Counted from the stretch's first letter, positions 20,157 to 29,865 are shown. The stretch: DNA of 64,000 nucleotides from Aureobasidium sp. EXF-3400 (GCA_024195585.1 SWBL01000129.1:1-64000), one strand, 5' to 3'. The notes: a model not told the origin generated them from the letters alone. A program made the numbers and translations.

Positions 20157-22778
20157 CTATTGCTTGTTCATGTACTCCATACGGATCTCGACGGCGCGTC
20201 TGTGTGCCTCGAGTTGCTCGACCTTGGCGAGTTGCATGACTGCCTTGCCAACGTTGCGCAGTCCTTCGGCTGTAAGGTTTGAGCTGGTGATGTGCTTGAC
20301 GTAGGAGCTGAGGTTGACGCCCGAGTATTGCTTGGCGTAGCCGTAGGTAGGTAGAGAGTGATTTACACCGGCGGAGTAGTCGCCGACCGACTCAGGTGTC
20401 CAAGGGCCGATGAAGACAGAGCCAGCGTTCTCCACAGTCTCAGTGTAGCCCTCAGCATCCTCAACCTGCAAGATCAAGTGCTCGGGGGCGTAGAAGTTGC
20501 TCAACTCCATGGCCTCTTCACGGGTCTTGACGACCAGCGTCAGACTGTGAGCGATGGCGCCACGGACAATGTCCACACGAGGCAGAGCCATGGCCTGGTT
20601 GTGAAGCTCATCCTCGACAGCCTGCAGCTCCTTCTCGCTCATATCAATGGCGATGAGTACAACCTGCGAGTCAACACCGTGCTCAGCCTGTGATAGCAAA
20701 TCGGAAGCAACGAAGGCAGGGTTGGAAGTCTTATCAGCAATAACCATGACCTCTGAAGGACCAGCGGGCATATCAATACTGACACCAGCAGATGTGTCGT
20801 TGGAAACGATCATCTTGGCAGCAGTGACGAACTGGTTACCAGGGCCGAGAATCTTGTCGACCTTGGTGACCGACTCGGTACCGTAAGCCATAGCAGCAAC
20901 AGCCTGAGCACCACCAGCCAAGACGATGCTCTCGGCACCGACCTTGTGGGCAACATAGACAATCTCAGGGGTGATAGAGCCGTCAGAGCGAGGAGGAGAG
21001 GCAATGACAATCTTCTTGCAGCCTGCGACCTTGGCAGGCACACCCAGCATGAGAGTGGTCGAGGGAAGAACAGCGGTACCACCGGGTACGTACAAACCGA
21101 CACGTTCGATAGGACGAACGAAACGAGAGCAGACAACACCGGGCATAGTCTCGACACGAAGGTCCTCAGTCTCCTGTGCGGCGTGGAACTTGCGGATGTT
21201 TTCGTATGAGATATCGATAGCCTCCTTGGTTTCGGGAGCGATCTGCATGAGGTTTTCGGGGAAGGGAGCTTTGAGGACGGTGGTGGTAAGGGAGGTGGCC
21301 TTCTCAAACTTGTGAGTGTACTCAAGCAGAGCCTTGTCACCACCCTTGCGGACACCCTCTATAATAGGATTTACGATGCCCATGATACGGTCAGTCGACT
21401 TTTGCGAGGGACGCTGCAGAGCCTGCTGCACAGTATCCTTGGTCTCCTTGGTTGTGTAGTAGCGGCGCATGCTGATTCTGCCATCAATGGTACCTGCTGG
21501 GTCCTCCTTTGCCTTTGGCACCGAAGCGGCTTCCTGGACCATCTTCTTGTCTCCATTGACTTGCATTCCAACCTTCTCGGCGAATTGAGGCTTGGCGTCG
21601 CCCTTTCTTCTCTTGACCTTCAGGTTCTTAGCATCCAGGTTACGCTCAATGTCCTCGAGAGAGACGTCGTTGGCAATGCACTTGGTCAGAGCAAAGTAGA
21701 TGACGTCGGCAGCTTCAGCAGCAATGTTGTCCTTGTCTGTGGCATCGACCAATTCTTGTGCCTCTTCGAGGATCTTTGCAGACAGCATCTTGGGGTCGTT
21801 GAACAAGCGAGCAGTGTAAGAACCTTCAGGGGCCGAGCGCTTGCGGCTCGACAGAGTCTTTTCGAGACGCGACAAGCCAGCGTAATCACCGAAACATGTG
21901 GGGGTCGCCAGGTGACAGAAGCCTCTGCCCTTCTGGTGAACAATGAAGCGGAGAGCGTCACCGTCACAGTCCTTGTCGATGCGGATCAACTCTTGAATAT
22001 CACCGCTGGTGTCACCCTTGTACCACAGACCACGCTTCCTGCTGTTGAAGACACCACGGCCGGTGCGCAAACTCTCCGAGATGCTCTCATCACTGCTGTA
22101 GACGAGGCCAAGAGCGACGCCGCGCTCATCGGTGACAAGAGTGGTGTAAAGACCGTCTGGTCTGTCGGTGGTGGCGTTTGCGAGGAGAAGAGGGGCAGCG
22201 GGAATGAGGTTGGGTTGAGCCTTGGGGTCGACGGTCAGGTGGTGGGCGGCGATGACGGGAGTTGCATTGATGTGGGCGATTTGGAGGACCTTCTCGAGGG
22301 TGGGCTGGGCGAGCGAGACGTAGACGGGCGGCCTGTTAGATCCGTAGGCTTCGAGCAAGCTCTCGACAGCAGTAACGTCGGCGATGGCGGCAAGGTAGAT
22401 TCCGACCTCGTTACCTTGAAGGACGTCCAATGCCGAGTTGCCAGCACCGGCGAGCGACAGAACGAGGCGCGAGGCATCGACGTTCTTGGTCTGGATGTCC
22501 TTCAGTTGCTCGCTGGAGACAAAGACCTTGACGGCGCCGGCGTCAAGCAGGGACAGGATGTCGTCAGTCGAGTCGAGCTTTGTCACGTCAAAGTATGTGG
22601 CAAAGTGGGTGGCAGTCTGCTTGAGGTGGTCGAAGGCGGCATCGATGGTCTGCTGGGTTGCGACAGCGTAGACGGCGCCGACGTGACCAAGACTAGCAGC
22701 GCTAAGTCCTGTAGAGGCATTGAGGCCTTGGGCCAGGTCAATGGCGGGCAAGAATGGTACCGACATGGTGCGGACCAC
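20157..22778 (-). CDS. HIS4: Trifunctional histidine biosynthesis protein HIS4
   Basis: An uninterrupted 873-codon frame carries three enzymes of histidine synthesis in the fungal order. After an N-terminal region of about 210 residues come phosphoribosyl-AMP cyclohydrolase (GLVYSSDESISESLRTGRG, then GRGFCHLATPTCFG), phosphoribosyl-ATP pyrophosphatase (EEAQELVDATDKDNIAAEAAD) and histidinol dehydrogenase (from about residue 430; GPGNQFVTAAK, then DMPAGPSEVMVIAD, and a final segment GVNHSLPTYGYAKQYSGV). It therefore catalyses steps 2, 3 and the last two oxidations to L-histidine in the cytosol. The size matches yeast His4 (about 800 aa) and Aspergillus or Neurospora versions (about 870 aa). A second Met at codon 5 (22766) may be the true start. 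No frame disruption is seen. Confidence 0.97.
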   Translation of the reverse strand: MVRTMSVPFLPAIDLAQGLNASTGLSAASLGHVGAVYAVATQQTIDAAFDHLKQTATHFATYFDVTKLDSTDDILSLLDAGAVKVFVSSEQLKDIQTKNVDASRLVLSLAGAGNSALDVLQGNEVGIYLAAIADVTAVESLLEAYGSNRPPVYVSLAQPTLEKVLQIAHINATPVIAAHHLTVDPKAQPNLIPAAPLLLANATTDRPDGLYTTLVTDERGVALGLVYSSDESISESLRTGRGVFNSRKRGLWYKGDTSGDIQELIRIDKDCDGDALRFIVHQKGRGFCHLATPTCFGDYAGLSRLEKTLSSRKRSAPEGSYTARLFNDPKMLSAKILEEAQELVDATDKDNIAAEAADVIYFALTKCIANDVSLEDIERNLDAKNLKVKRRKGDAKPQFAEKVGMQVNGDKKMVQEAASVPKAKEDPAGTIDGRISMRRYYTTKETKDTVQQALQRPSQKSTDRIMGIVNPIIEGVRKGGDKALLEYTHKFEKATSLTTTVLKAPFPENLMQIAPETKEAIDISYENIRKFHAAQETEDLRVETMPGVVCSRFVRPIERVGLYVPGGTAVLPSTTLMLGVPAKVAGCKKIVIASPPRSDGSITPEIVYVAHKVGAESIVLAGGAQAVAAMAYGTESVTKVDKILGPGNQFVTAAKMIVSNDTSAGVSIDMPAGPSEVMVIADKTSNPAFVASDLLSQAEHGVDSQVVLIAIDMSEKELQAVEDELHNQAMALPRVDIVRGAIAHSLTLVVKTREEAMELSNFYAPEHLILQVEDAEGYTETVENAGSVFIGPWTPESVGDYSAGVNHSLPTYGYAKQYSGVNLSSYVKHITSSNLTAEGLRNVGKAVMQLAKVEQLEAHRRAVEIRMEYMNKQ

Positions 22779-23448
22779 TGTTGTATGAATATGAGTTGCT
22801 ATGCAGATGTGTCGGAGCTTTGGCGGACCAAGAGAGGGCGATTTCTATAGAAACGGACAAGAGGTTGAGTTGAAGATGGTTACGATATGACTCCGATCTG
22901 AAAAAGTTGGAATTCGTCATTGGCTGACAATTCATCTCGTCCAAGCGCGTCTTGATTCTTCCTCGCAATCGAACGACAAGAATGTTCTTCCTCGCAATCG
23001 ATTTGCTCGCCATGTTTGCTTTCATGATTCATTATTATCGCCGAGCAAAGCCTCAACCTCTTCCATGTCATGCCTGCCACCGCAACCGCTTTCTCCTTCA
23101 TCGCGTCTGCTGTTTGCTTCATGTGATCAGGCTCCGATGTAGGCCGCCGCTATTCCTCGTTCCGCACCTTCGGCTTCTGACCCCTGCTCTTGCCGGTTGT
23201 CGTGCCAAATTCGCTCACAAACAAAGCTCCAACACTTGACCGCTATCATGCGCCCCAATAGTGACCACTAACCAGGTCATTCACCCATGTAGGTCGGTAG
23301 GTCGTCAATACCACAGAAACATAGTGCCTCGTTCCTGATCGCCGTCATGATCCAATCTCGTCCATGTGCCCATGTTCCACTACATATCTCGTCTCTCCTC
23401 CCACTACCGCCTTGATATCACTCCACTTCGGTCTTGTTGCTATCAAAC
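22779..23448. promoter_or_regulatory. HIS4 divergent promoter with TGACTC site
   Basis: This 670-bp stretch separates HIS4 from the small membrane-protein gene. TGACTC at 22888-22893, about 110 bp upstream of the HIS4 ATG, matches the core of the Gcn4/CPC1 general amino-acid-control site (TGASTCA) except for the final base. An ATTGG (reverse CCAAT) is near 22918. Binding is inferred only. Confidence 0.4.
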
Positions 23449-24198
23449 ATGGGCGTCACTTTATCTACCCAGTCCACGATATCCCCTCTCTCGCTGGCAA
23501 GCACTATCATCGGCTTTGTCTCCTTCTCTTTTACTATTGCTACTCTGCTTCGGGTCTTCTGGGGCAATATTTCAACAGTCCTCAACGCACATGATGAAAT
23601 ACACGACTACCTGAGCAACCTTCGAGTTCAGTTGTATGAAGAACGCCAGTCTCTGCGGAATCTACGACGCCACAACAAAGAGTGGGGCAAGCGACGCCGC
23701 TCAAAAGACCTTCCTCTTCCTCGTCTCGATGACTTGACCATCAGGTCCATGCAAGACACTCTTCGCCATCTTACACGGAGATTCAAATCACTCGAACGAC
23801 CTTTTCTTGACCAGAACTCTGCCCCCGGACGCCGGAGATATCGCAAAAGCTTCTCGCCAAACCCAAGAGACACATGGGATTCGGAGAAAGGCCTTCGCAG
23901 TCAAGAAAGAGAATGGGGCGATAAGGAACTGGACGACGAGGAGGATCCAAGAACTCAGGGCGATGTTTACTGCAACATCACTCTTGGAAAACGCATCGTT
24001 TGGCTTCGTCAAAGGTCAGATGCGCTTGCCATTATTGAGGCTGTCAGTCGTTTGCAGACCAGAAGAACCGCAAGACAGGTCGGTGAGATTGCTGTTGCAC
24101 TGTATGAGTACGGAGATACGATAGAAGATTTGGATGAGAGTATGCAAGAGATTGAAACTCGATTCAGCAAGATCGTTGGTATACGGCGGGTGACCTGA
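23449..24198 (+). CDS. Small membrane-anchored coiled protein, unknown function
   Basis: The product has 249 aa from the ATG at 23449, which has a better context (AAACATGGG) than the ATG 15 nt upstream. Residues about 14-36 form one hydrophobic segment (STIIGFVSFSFTIATLLRVF). A long charged helical region follows (LRVQLYEERQSLRNLRRHN), then a basic/acidic linker and a C-terminal helix (EYGDTIEDLDESMQEIETRF). This layout, one N-terminal hydrophobic helix followed by coiled coil, is common in uncharacterised fungal proteins related to N-terminal domains of NLR-like genes. I have no firm match and do not infer a function. Confidence 0.7.
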   Translation: MGVTLSTQSTISPLSLASTIIGFVSFSFTIATLLRVFWGNISTVLNAHDEIHDYLSNLRVQLYEERQSLRNLRRHNKEWGKRRRSKDLPLPRLDDLTIRSMQDTLRHLTRRFKSLERPFLDQNSAPGRRRYRKSFSPNPRDTWDSEKGLRSQEREWGDKELDDEEDPRTQGDVYCNITLGKRIVWLRQRSDALAIIEAVSRLQTRRTARQVGEIAVALYEYGDTIEDLDESMQEIETRFSKIVGIRRVT

Positions 24199-24493
24199 GG
24201 AGCGAGCAATGGATCTCGAGATTGATGACTTTTCATGCCTTTATACCCGAAAGTAGATGTTGGAGATGTAGATTAGACCATTCAATCACAAGTGAATTAT
24301 GAAAAGGATACCTAATCTAAGGTAGCTTCCTGTGAAGCATCGATGAAGTGACAGGGTCGCAGTTTGGAGGCAGGTTGACCCGCCAAGCCAAGAACGCGCC
24401 TTCCTTTCACCAGCGCGATCAATTACCACGCGCGTCAGTCGACAACATTCTCAATTCTTCTCACCATTTCATCCAATGTCCATCACCGACTGA

Positions 24494-26212
24494 ATGCCTC
24501 ACATACCGCCGACCAATGAGCTTCTTGAGCACGCACAACTCCAATATAGAAGAAAGGATTATGTCAAAGCTATAGACCTCCTCGATCTGGCCATCAAGCA
24601 TGAACCATCGCCATCGGTAAAACTGCTCGATACACGCGCAGCAGTCAATGAGAAGCTCGGCGACTACAAGCTTGCGCTCAAAGATGCTCGGACCTGTATT
24701 CGCATCTTTGAAAAGGATCCTACTGGCTATCTGAGAGCAGGAAAAGTGCTTCAAATCATGCAAAAGACCGACGTCTCTCTGAGCATTTACAAACATGGAA
24801 TAAGCAAGAAAGTCAATAATGTCGAGCTGCTCCAAAAAATGCACGACAAGCTCCTGTTATCGCTTGCCCCCGACAAAGCTGCAGACCCATTCGCCCAACT
24901 ACCCATTGAGATCGTCGAGATGATTCTGTCCTACCTCAATTTTCGACAGATTGCATACTGCACGCGTGTATCAAAGCAGTGGAACGTCTTCATCAACAGC
25001 TTGCCAGGTCTTTGGATGCATCTGGACTTTTCCGAAGCCAAAAAGCCTGTCAGATCTGCTTTTCTAAGTCACTGCATCAACACGTCCAGGCGCAAAGTCA
25101 TCTCCGCTACCTTGAAACATGTCAAGGACACCGAAAAGGTCATCAAAGCCCTAGCCCGAAGCTGCCCGGAGTTTAATTCTCTCCGTCTCGTCGATGGCGG
25201 ATTGCAAGGCGAGAGTCTTGTTCACAATCTCAAGTCGGCCACGAAATTGAAAAAGCTTACGCTTGGTGCCTCTGCTAGTATCTCGTCTATGACCCTTCCC
25301 AGCCTTCTTTTGGGCTGTGAGAACCTTGAAGAGTTCGAGTGTCGAGCCATCATACCTGGTAGTTTGAATCTGCATTGGAAAGGCGAGTTCCCCAAGCTTC
25401 GTCGTCTGAAGTTGATTAGAAACTTCCAGTCGCCCAATCGCTCAATGCATGTCCTCCGAATCGCCACTCTCCTGGCGCTAACACCAAATTTGCTATCTCT
25501 CTCACTAAACGACTGGGCTACACCTTACGACATTCTATCGCTGAAAGAAGCAGCCAAGCAGCTAGTCGAGTTGGACATAACGTCTGCTGTGTCTTCTGGT
25601 CCGGTGCCCTTTCCATTTCGCGATCTTCCACAATCTCTTCGCATACTGCGTCTTGATCTTGACAGATCGCTCAGTAGTGTTGTATTGCTGAGCCCTAAAG
25701 ACTTCTTTCTGCCCAACCTTGAGGAGCTTGTCTGTTGCGGTGCAGACATGGCCAGTCTCTTTCTATCCGACCCTGAACTCATCTCCCAGTATCCAGACCC
25801 TGCAGATAACAGGTTCCTCAAGCACTCCAACCTCTCCAGGCTTCACACGCTACATGTGCAATGCACAGGCGCAGCACAGTCTGTGACCTCGCTTCTTGCT
25901 CTTCCTCGCTTAGAACGTCTTCGCAGTCTACGCCTGACACACAACACCAACATCAGCGATGATGTGGCGAAGCACATCGCTACAAACATGAAGCAGCTGC
26001 AAGACATAGATCTCTCTTCCACCATGATCACGGGTGCAGGTGTGCGTGTAATAGTGGATGGTCTCAAGCCATACTTGAGGACACTCAAGTTCGTGAATGT
26101 TTGGCACTGCAGTCCAGATGCACCTGAGTGGGCGAGGGAGCAAGGTATACGGGTTCAATACTCGCAAAACGCCGACACCAAACCAAAGGGACGCAAAATT
26201 CGCTTCGAATGA
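24494..26212 (+). CDS. TPR/F-box/LRR protein (Pof3/Dia2 type)
   Basis: The 572-aa single-exon product has N-terminal tetratricopeptide-like repeats (about 8-120), an F-box (about 132-178; FAQLPIEIVEMILSYLNF) and C-terminal leucine-rich repeats (about 190-540). This order (TPR, F-box, LRR) is that of fission yeast Pof3 and budding yeast Dia2. Those are substrate receptors of the SCF (Skp1-cullin-F-box) ubiquitin ligase that act in replication-fork stability and telomere or silent-chromatin maintenance. The F-box should bind Skp1, with the LRR choosing substrates. No intron or disruption is seen. Orthology to Pof3/Dia2 rests on domain order and would need a tree. Confidence 0.85.
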   Translation: MPHIPPTNELLEHAQLQYRRKDYVKAIDLLDLAIKHEPSPSVKLLDTRAAVNEKLGDYKLALKDARTCIRIFEKDPTGYLRAGKVLQIMQKTDVSLSIYKHGISKKVNNVELLQKMHDKLLLSLAPDKAADPFAQLPIEIVEMILSYLNFRQIAYCTRVSKQWNVFINSLPGLWMHLDFSEAKKPVRSAFLSHCINTSRRKVISATLKHVKDTEKVIKALARSCPEFNSLRLVDGGLQGESLVHNLKSATKLKKLTLGASASISSMTLPSLLLGCENLEEFECRAIIPGSLNLHWKGEFPKLRRLKLIRNFQSPNRSMHVLRIATLLALTPNLLSLSLNDWATPYDILSLKEAAKQLVELDITSAVSSGPVPFPFRDLPQSLRILRLDLDRSLSSVVLLSPKDFFLPNLEELVCCGADMASLFLSDPELISQYPDPADNRFLKHSNLSRLHTLHVQCTGAAQSVTSLLALPRLERLRSLRLTHNTNISDDVAKHIATNMKQLQDIDLSSTMITGAGVRVIVDGLKPYLRTLKFVNVWHCSPDAPEWAREQGIRVQYSQNADTKPKGRKIRFE

Positions 26213-26689
26213 GACACGATGTAATGAAGAGGTAGACAGGACAACATCACAAATGGTATGTAGATTATGAACGAGTATGATCAACGAGAACTTTTTAATT
26301 TCGATGAAGTTGCAGTCTCTTTGAACTTCGAGTGCACGAAACCACGCTGCTGTACGAATATAGCTTGTAACGCCAATCTTGGTAAAGTTTAGTGAGGATG
26401 TTGCCTCTGGTCTCTGGCAGCATTTCTGAATTGCCTATTCACCTCTTGTAATACCAGAAACGTACAGGCTATGGTTGATTCAGAATTACCGAGGTGCATG
26501 GGAGACCACGTGCTGCTCCCTTGGCTCGACTCCAGAACTATACCTCTAACTCGCTCACACTTACCAACACATCCGATGACCACGGTTTGTAAAAGTGGTT
26601 TCGATGCTTGAGTTTATTGCGGAAGCAGATAGGTAGGGTGACAAGTGGCAAGTAAGTCAGTGGGTGCGTATCGCTTCTGATATAAAAAA
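26213..26689. other. Intergenic region upstream of RBR gene
   Basis: This stretch holds the F-box gene 3' UTR and the distal promoter of the RBR gene. No gene or RNA was recognised. Confidence 0.4.
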
Positions 26690-26750
26690 GACTCAAACTC
26701 ACGCATATTATGACTCTGACTCAAACTCGGTCAGAAGAGTATATATAAGC
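26690..26750 (+). promoter_or_regulatory. RBR gene core promoter: repeated GACTCAAACTC and TATA box
   Basis: The 11-mer GACTCAAACTC occurs at 26690-26700 and again at 26718-26728. An extra TGACTC lies between them at 26711-26716, and TATATAAGC follows near 26742-26750. The ATG is about 250 bp downstream. The duplicated TGACTC-like motif just above a TATA box looks like a bZIP-responsive, inducible promoter. Confidence 0.45.
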
Positions 26751-26904
26751 GTTCCTTTCTTGTTCTCTCATGCTTCCTTCTAGTCAAGTACACTTATCGA
26801 AAAGTTTTCATCGCATACAAAAATCGTATCCATCGCCAACCAACCACCATCAACAAAAACGACATAACGCATACCACAAGACTCATCAAGACCCGCTCAG
26901 GACA

Positions 26905-26996
26905 ATCAAGTCTTCAAGTACCAACCATAACAACCAACCATATCAACCAACCATAACAACCAAATCTTCAAATACCAACCACGACAATACACAAAA
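26905..26996 (+). repeat. C/A-only repeated 5' leader of RBR gene
   Basis: The leader is built of A/C-rich near-repeats: ACCAACCATAACAACC-type blocks, with CTTCAAGTACCAACCA and CTTCAAATACCAACCA about 51 bp apart. It is almost free of G, so an unstructured mRNA leader is expected. Confidence 0.6.
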
Positions 26997-28094
26997 ATGT
27001 CTTCAGACATGAACAACATCAGCAACACGATGGACGTCAAGAATACCAACGAAATCGAGACCGCACCTATCTCAATCAGCTACAAAATGTGCCAGGCCTG
27101 CCAAGACGATTTTGAGGCACAAACTCTGATAGCGATGCCCTGCGGCCATTATTGGTGCCAGGACTGCGTTTCTCGCGTCTGTTCAAATGTGAGGAACGAG
27201 ACAGACTTGCCGATCCGTTGCGACAAAAAGTGCAACATCCCAGAAGAGGTTGCTCTAAACGTCCTACCACAAGAGGAAGCCAAGCTCTTCGAGACAAAAT
27301 TGCAAGAGTTGAAAACTCCTTCCCGCGAGCGTCACTACTGCGCCAACAAAGACTGTGGTCACTTCATACCACCAGTTGCTCAACAGCAGGAGACCGTCGC
27401 TGTGTGTCAAAAGTGCGAACACACAACTTGCAAGTTGTGTCGTGCTCTCCAACACGACGGTGATTGCGCAGGTCCGTCGAAAGAAGACGAGCAAGCATTT
27501 GCCCTCATCAAAAAAGAGGGTTACCAGACCTGCTCCGAATGCGACAGGGTTGTCGAGAGAACTCAAGGCTGCCCCCACATGACCTGTTACTGCGGTCACG
27601 AATTTTGCTACCACTGCGGTGGTCCAATTTCGACTTGCAATGGATGCGGCTGGCTAGAACCGGATACCCGCACGTTTGAGCACATTGCCGAAGCTCAAAT
27701 GGCGGCTGAGATTTCAGACCCTGCGCGTCTGCAAGAAGTCACAGAGAGGATCCAAACCGAACTTTTCTATCTGAGACCTCGTCGCGCGCCTGTTTCCCCC
27801 CACGGCATGACCCAATGGTTTGCACAGAACCTCCTACAATCTGGATATCGTGGTCAAGCAGTGTTCTTTCACGTTGACTGGACCATGCAGGTTGTCAACA
27901 GCCGCGAAGCAATGCCCAGTCAGGAAGAACTCGAGGTCTCTGATGCAATGATATTTTCACTGTTCGACACAGGTTACATGGTGTTGAATGACGATGGTAC
28001 TTCAGAAATCGTGGTGTTGGAGACAGGGGAGGAAAGCGAGGATGGCTATGAACAAGATGGTGAGGAAGATGAAGAGGGTGATTGGGATATGTAA
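26997..28094 (+). CDS. RBR-type E3 ubiquitin ligase
   Basis: The 365-aa intronless product has a complete RING1-IBR-RING2 module. RING1: Cys32, Cys35, Cys49, His51, Cys54, Cys57, Cys75, Cys79. IBR: Cys115, Cys120, Cys137, Cys140, Cys145, Cys148, His153, Cys157. RING2: Cys179, Cys182, then the catalytic Cys192 in GCPHMTC, with Cys197, Cys199, Cys204 and Cys207. RBR ligases pass ubiquitin through a thioester on the RING2 cysteine, so this enzyme should be active. The C-terminal 100 residues are unlike Ariadne or HOIP/Parkin and end in an acidic tail. Pezizomycotina carry many such stand-alone RBR genes. Substrates are unknown. Confidence 0.92.
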   Translation: MSSDMNNISNTMDVKNTNEIETAPISISYKMCQACQDDFEAQTLIAMPCGHYWCQDCVSRVCSNVRNETDLPIRCDKKCNIPEEVALNVLPQEEAKLFETKLQELKTPSRERHYCANKDCGHFIPPVAQQQETVAVCQKCEHTTCKLCRALQHDGDCAGPSKEDEQAFALIKKEGYQTCSECDRVVERTQGCPHMTCYCGHEFCYHCGGPISTCNGCGWLEPDTRTFEHIAEAQMAAEISDPARLQEVTERIQTELFYLRPRRAPVSPHGMTQWFAQNLLQSGYRGQAVFFHVDWTMQVVNSREAMPSQEELEVSDAMIFSLFDTGYMVLNDDGTSEIVVLETGEESEDGYEQDGEEDEEGDWDM

Positions 28095-28956
28095 AGATGA
28101 GATGTAGGAAGGAACGTCCTACTAGATATCACATTGTCAAATTGCTTATTTACGCTTTCAAAATAACACATCATGCACACCAACAACTCATCTGATCCAA
28201 ACAAAGACTCGACAAGCTATCACACAATCAGCAAAGGCTATAGCTAAGGTCACGATATGTGCTTCTGACTAGCAACTTTGCGTAAACATATAACACCGGT
28301 GTCACAAAATTGCAGGAGCTTCATTTATGAAAGTAAGAAGAGTGGACCCATGGCTTTAGGCCCAGATAAACCATCATTGAAAGAGTTACTTCAATTCTGA
28401 GCGGAATGGCATCGTGTTTTCCTTGATTACATACATACCTAGATATCGATCATAGATACGATTTTCCACTACCTTTCGAATGGCTTCCGGACATCAAGCA
28501 GTTCTCGTAATACAAAAACAACTTAGGCGCCTAGATTACACAGACAGATCTCAGGCTTTTGTGTAAGAAAGATAGCTTGTAGTATGCAAGTGGTAATAAT
28601 CTTCCAGAGTTCTCCGGTTCGGTTCTTGGTGAGCATATGCTGCGATTCAAGTAGGCGATGATCCTCAACGACAACAACATGGCTCAGATGGCTGGTCTCT
28701 GAACGTATCACGATGTGCTGGCTTGAAGTCACGATATATGATGATAACGCGATAGAACAGACAAAACAGAGACATATAAATAGTAAGGATGATTGTGTGG
28801 TTGAGATGATAAAGTGCAAAAGGCGACGCCAACGCCGAGACTCGAACGGGTGCGTATGGCAAAGCTTTTTCTTGGCAGCCAAAAAAAAAAGTTTTTCGCA
28901 TGCATCAACCACAACAACCGATCTTTTTTGATCGCGTGTATGAGACAAAAGAGTAT
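28095..28956. other. Intergenic region between RBR gene and tRNA-Glu
   Basis: No gene is recognised in these 862 bp. Near 28831-28880 the minus strand has a B-box-like GTTCGAGTC but no matching acceptor stem (see rejected items). Confidence 0.45.
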
Positions 28957-29052
28957 TTCCGACACGGGGAATTGAACCCCGGCCTCCTCGGACCTTGTTG
29001 TTCTTTTGAACGGTATGAGAGCGAGAAATCCTAGCCACTAGACCATATCGGA
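28957..29052 (-). tRNA. tRNA-Glu (CTC) with a 24-nt intron
   Basis: The 96-nt gene on the minus strand folds as a complete cloverleaf. The acceptor TCCGATA pairs with TGTCGGA (one G-T pair), the D arm is GGTCTAGTGGCTAGGATT, anticodon CTC is at 29019-29017, and the T arm is CGGGG-TTCAATT-CCCCG. The anticodon stem (TCTCG/CGAGG) closes only if a 24-nt intron after position 37 is removed (about 28992-29015), which is the canonical place. A T-run follows the 3' end, as for Pol III termination. Confidence 0.93.
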
Positions 29053-29400
29053 TTGATGTAAGCATTTCCGTCAAGCTACACTAGATCCCTTAGTGTTAGG
29101 CTCGAGCAGGACGTGTTTGAATACGAAAGCAGTCTTGGACCAAAGGTAACCCACTACCTCTTTGGTTTTGCTCAGTCTAAGGCGTTGATCGAATAGATAT
29201 ATACATCGAGGTCAGTTCTGGGCTCTAATTCAAATACTCAGGCCTAACATTCAAATCGATGCAGCCATAGTCACTCGTGCTTGTACAATTGAGTACATCA
29301 CTACAACATTCAACTGAGTATTATGGATAATACGCGAAGAGGGCTGGGCTAGGATGTTGCCTCCAAGCTTTCCATGTGCACAATTTTGTAACGCGTGAAA
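29053..29400. other. Intergenic region downstream of tRNA-Glu start
   Basis: Nothing recognised. Confidence 0.4.
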
Positions 29401-29706
29401 CTAAAAAGATGCACAATACTTTTCGGAAACAGGATAGTATCCATTGAGATACAATACATCCTGGGCTCTCTTTGGAGACATCTCAAAATTGGAGATTATT
29501 CTGCCTTTTGATAGCGAAGTCGTCGCTATATGCTTTCGTGGAAACAGGTTGGGAAGTGCAAAATTCTCTAAGCTCAACCCCAGATCTAATCTCCACCACC
29601 CAGTCTTCAGAACCTTGGTGTTGGCAGACAGCGTCCTTGAACAAACAATCAGGATAACCATACGAAGATCGTGGAGATTTCTGTTTGCACCCGCTTCACA
29701 ATGCAT
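29401..29706 (-). pseudogene. Gene relic or small ORF (101 codons) between tRNA genes
   Basis: A 101-codon frame on the minus strand ends LSKGRIISNFEMSPKRAQ and then DVLYLNGYYPVSEKYCASF. Its last third is related, at about 70 percent over about 115 bp by eye, to DNA at 58.21-58.33 kb, where the frame is broken by stops and single-base deletions. It is therefore probably one member of a repeated, decaying gene family. No domain was recognised, and it could also be the last exon of a larger gene. Confidence 0.35.
29468..29514 (+). repeat. Copy of the 48-nt dispersed element
   Basis: This 47-nt segment starts CTCTTTGGA and ends CTGCCTTTTGATAG. It has the same ends and spacing as the elements at 57.5-58.3 kb. 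It lies between tRNA-Glu and tRNA-Asp. Confidence 0.45.
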
Positions 29707-29774
29707 GATCCAATAGGCTATAAGCGATGAAACTTGGATCTACTCCATCAACCAATACCAGCTCAGCTGGCTTA

Positions 29775-29865
29775 TCTTCATTGGTCTAGTGGTCATGATT
29801 TCCGCTTGTCAAGAGTGAAATCTCGTCAAGCGCGGGAGACCAGGGTTCGATTCCCTGATGGAGAG
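29775..29865 (+). tRNA. tRNA-Asp (GTC) with a 19-nt intron
   Basis: The 91-nt gene has acceptor TCTTCAT pairing with ATGGAGA (one T-G pair), D arm GGTCTAGTGGTCATGATT, anticodon GTC at 29808-29810, and T arm CAGGG-TTCGATT-CCCTG. Removing 19 nt after position 37 (about 29812-29830) restores the anticodon stem TCCGC/GCGGG. The body resembles the tRNA-Glu gene nearby. A TTTT run follows at 29873. Confidence 0.93.

Noticed and set aside
21312..22850. 512-codon plus-strand frame
   Set aside because: Antisense shadow of HIS4; the minus strand carries all three enzyme domains.
28829..28890. tRNA-like sequence on the minus strand with a B-box-like GTTCGAGTC
   Set aside because: The T stem has three mismatches and no 5' acceptor pairs with the 3' side; at best it is a decayed tRNA fragment.
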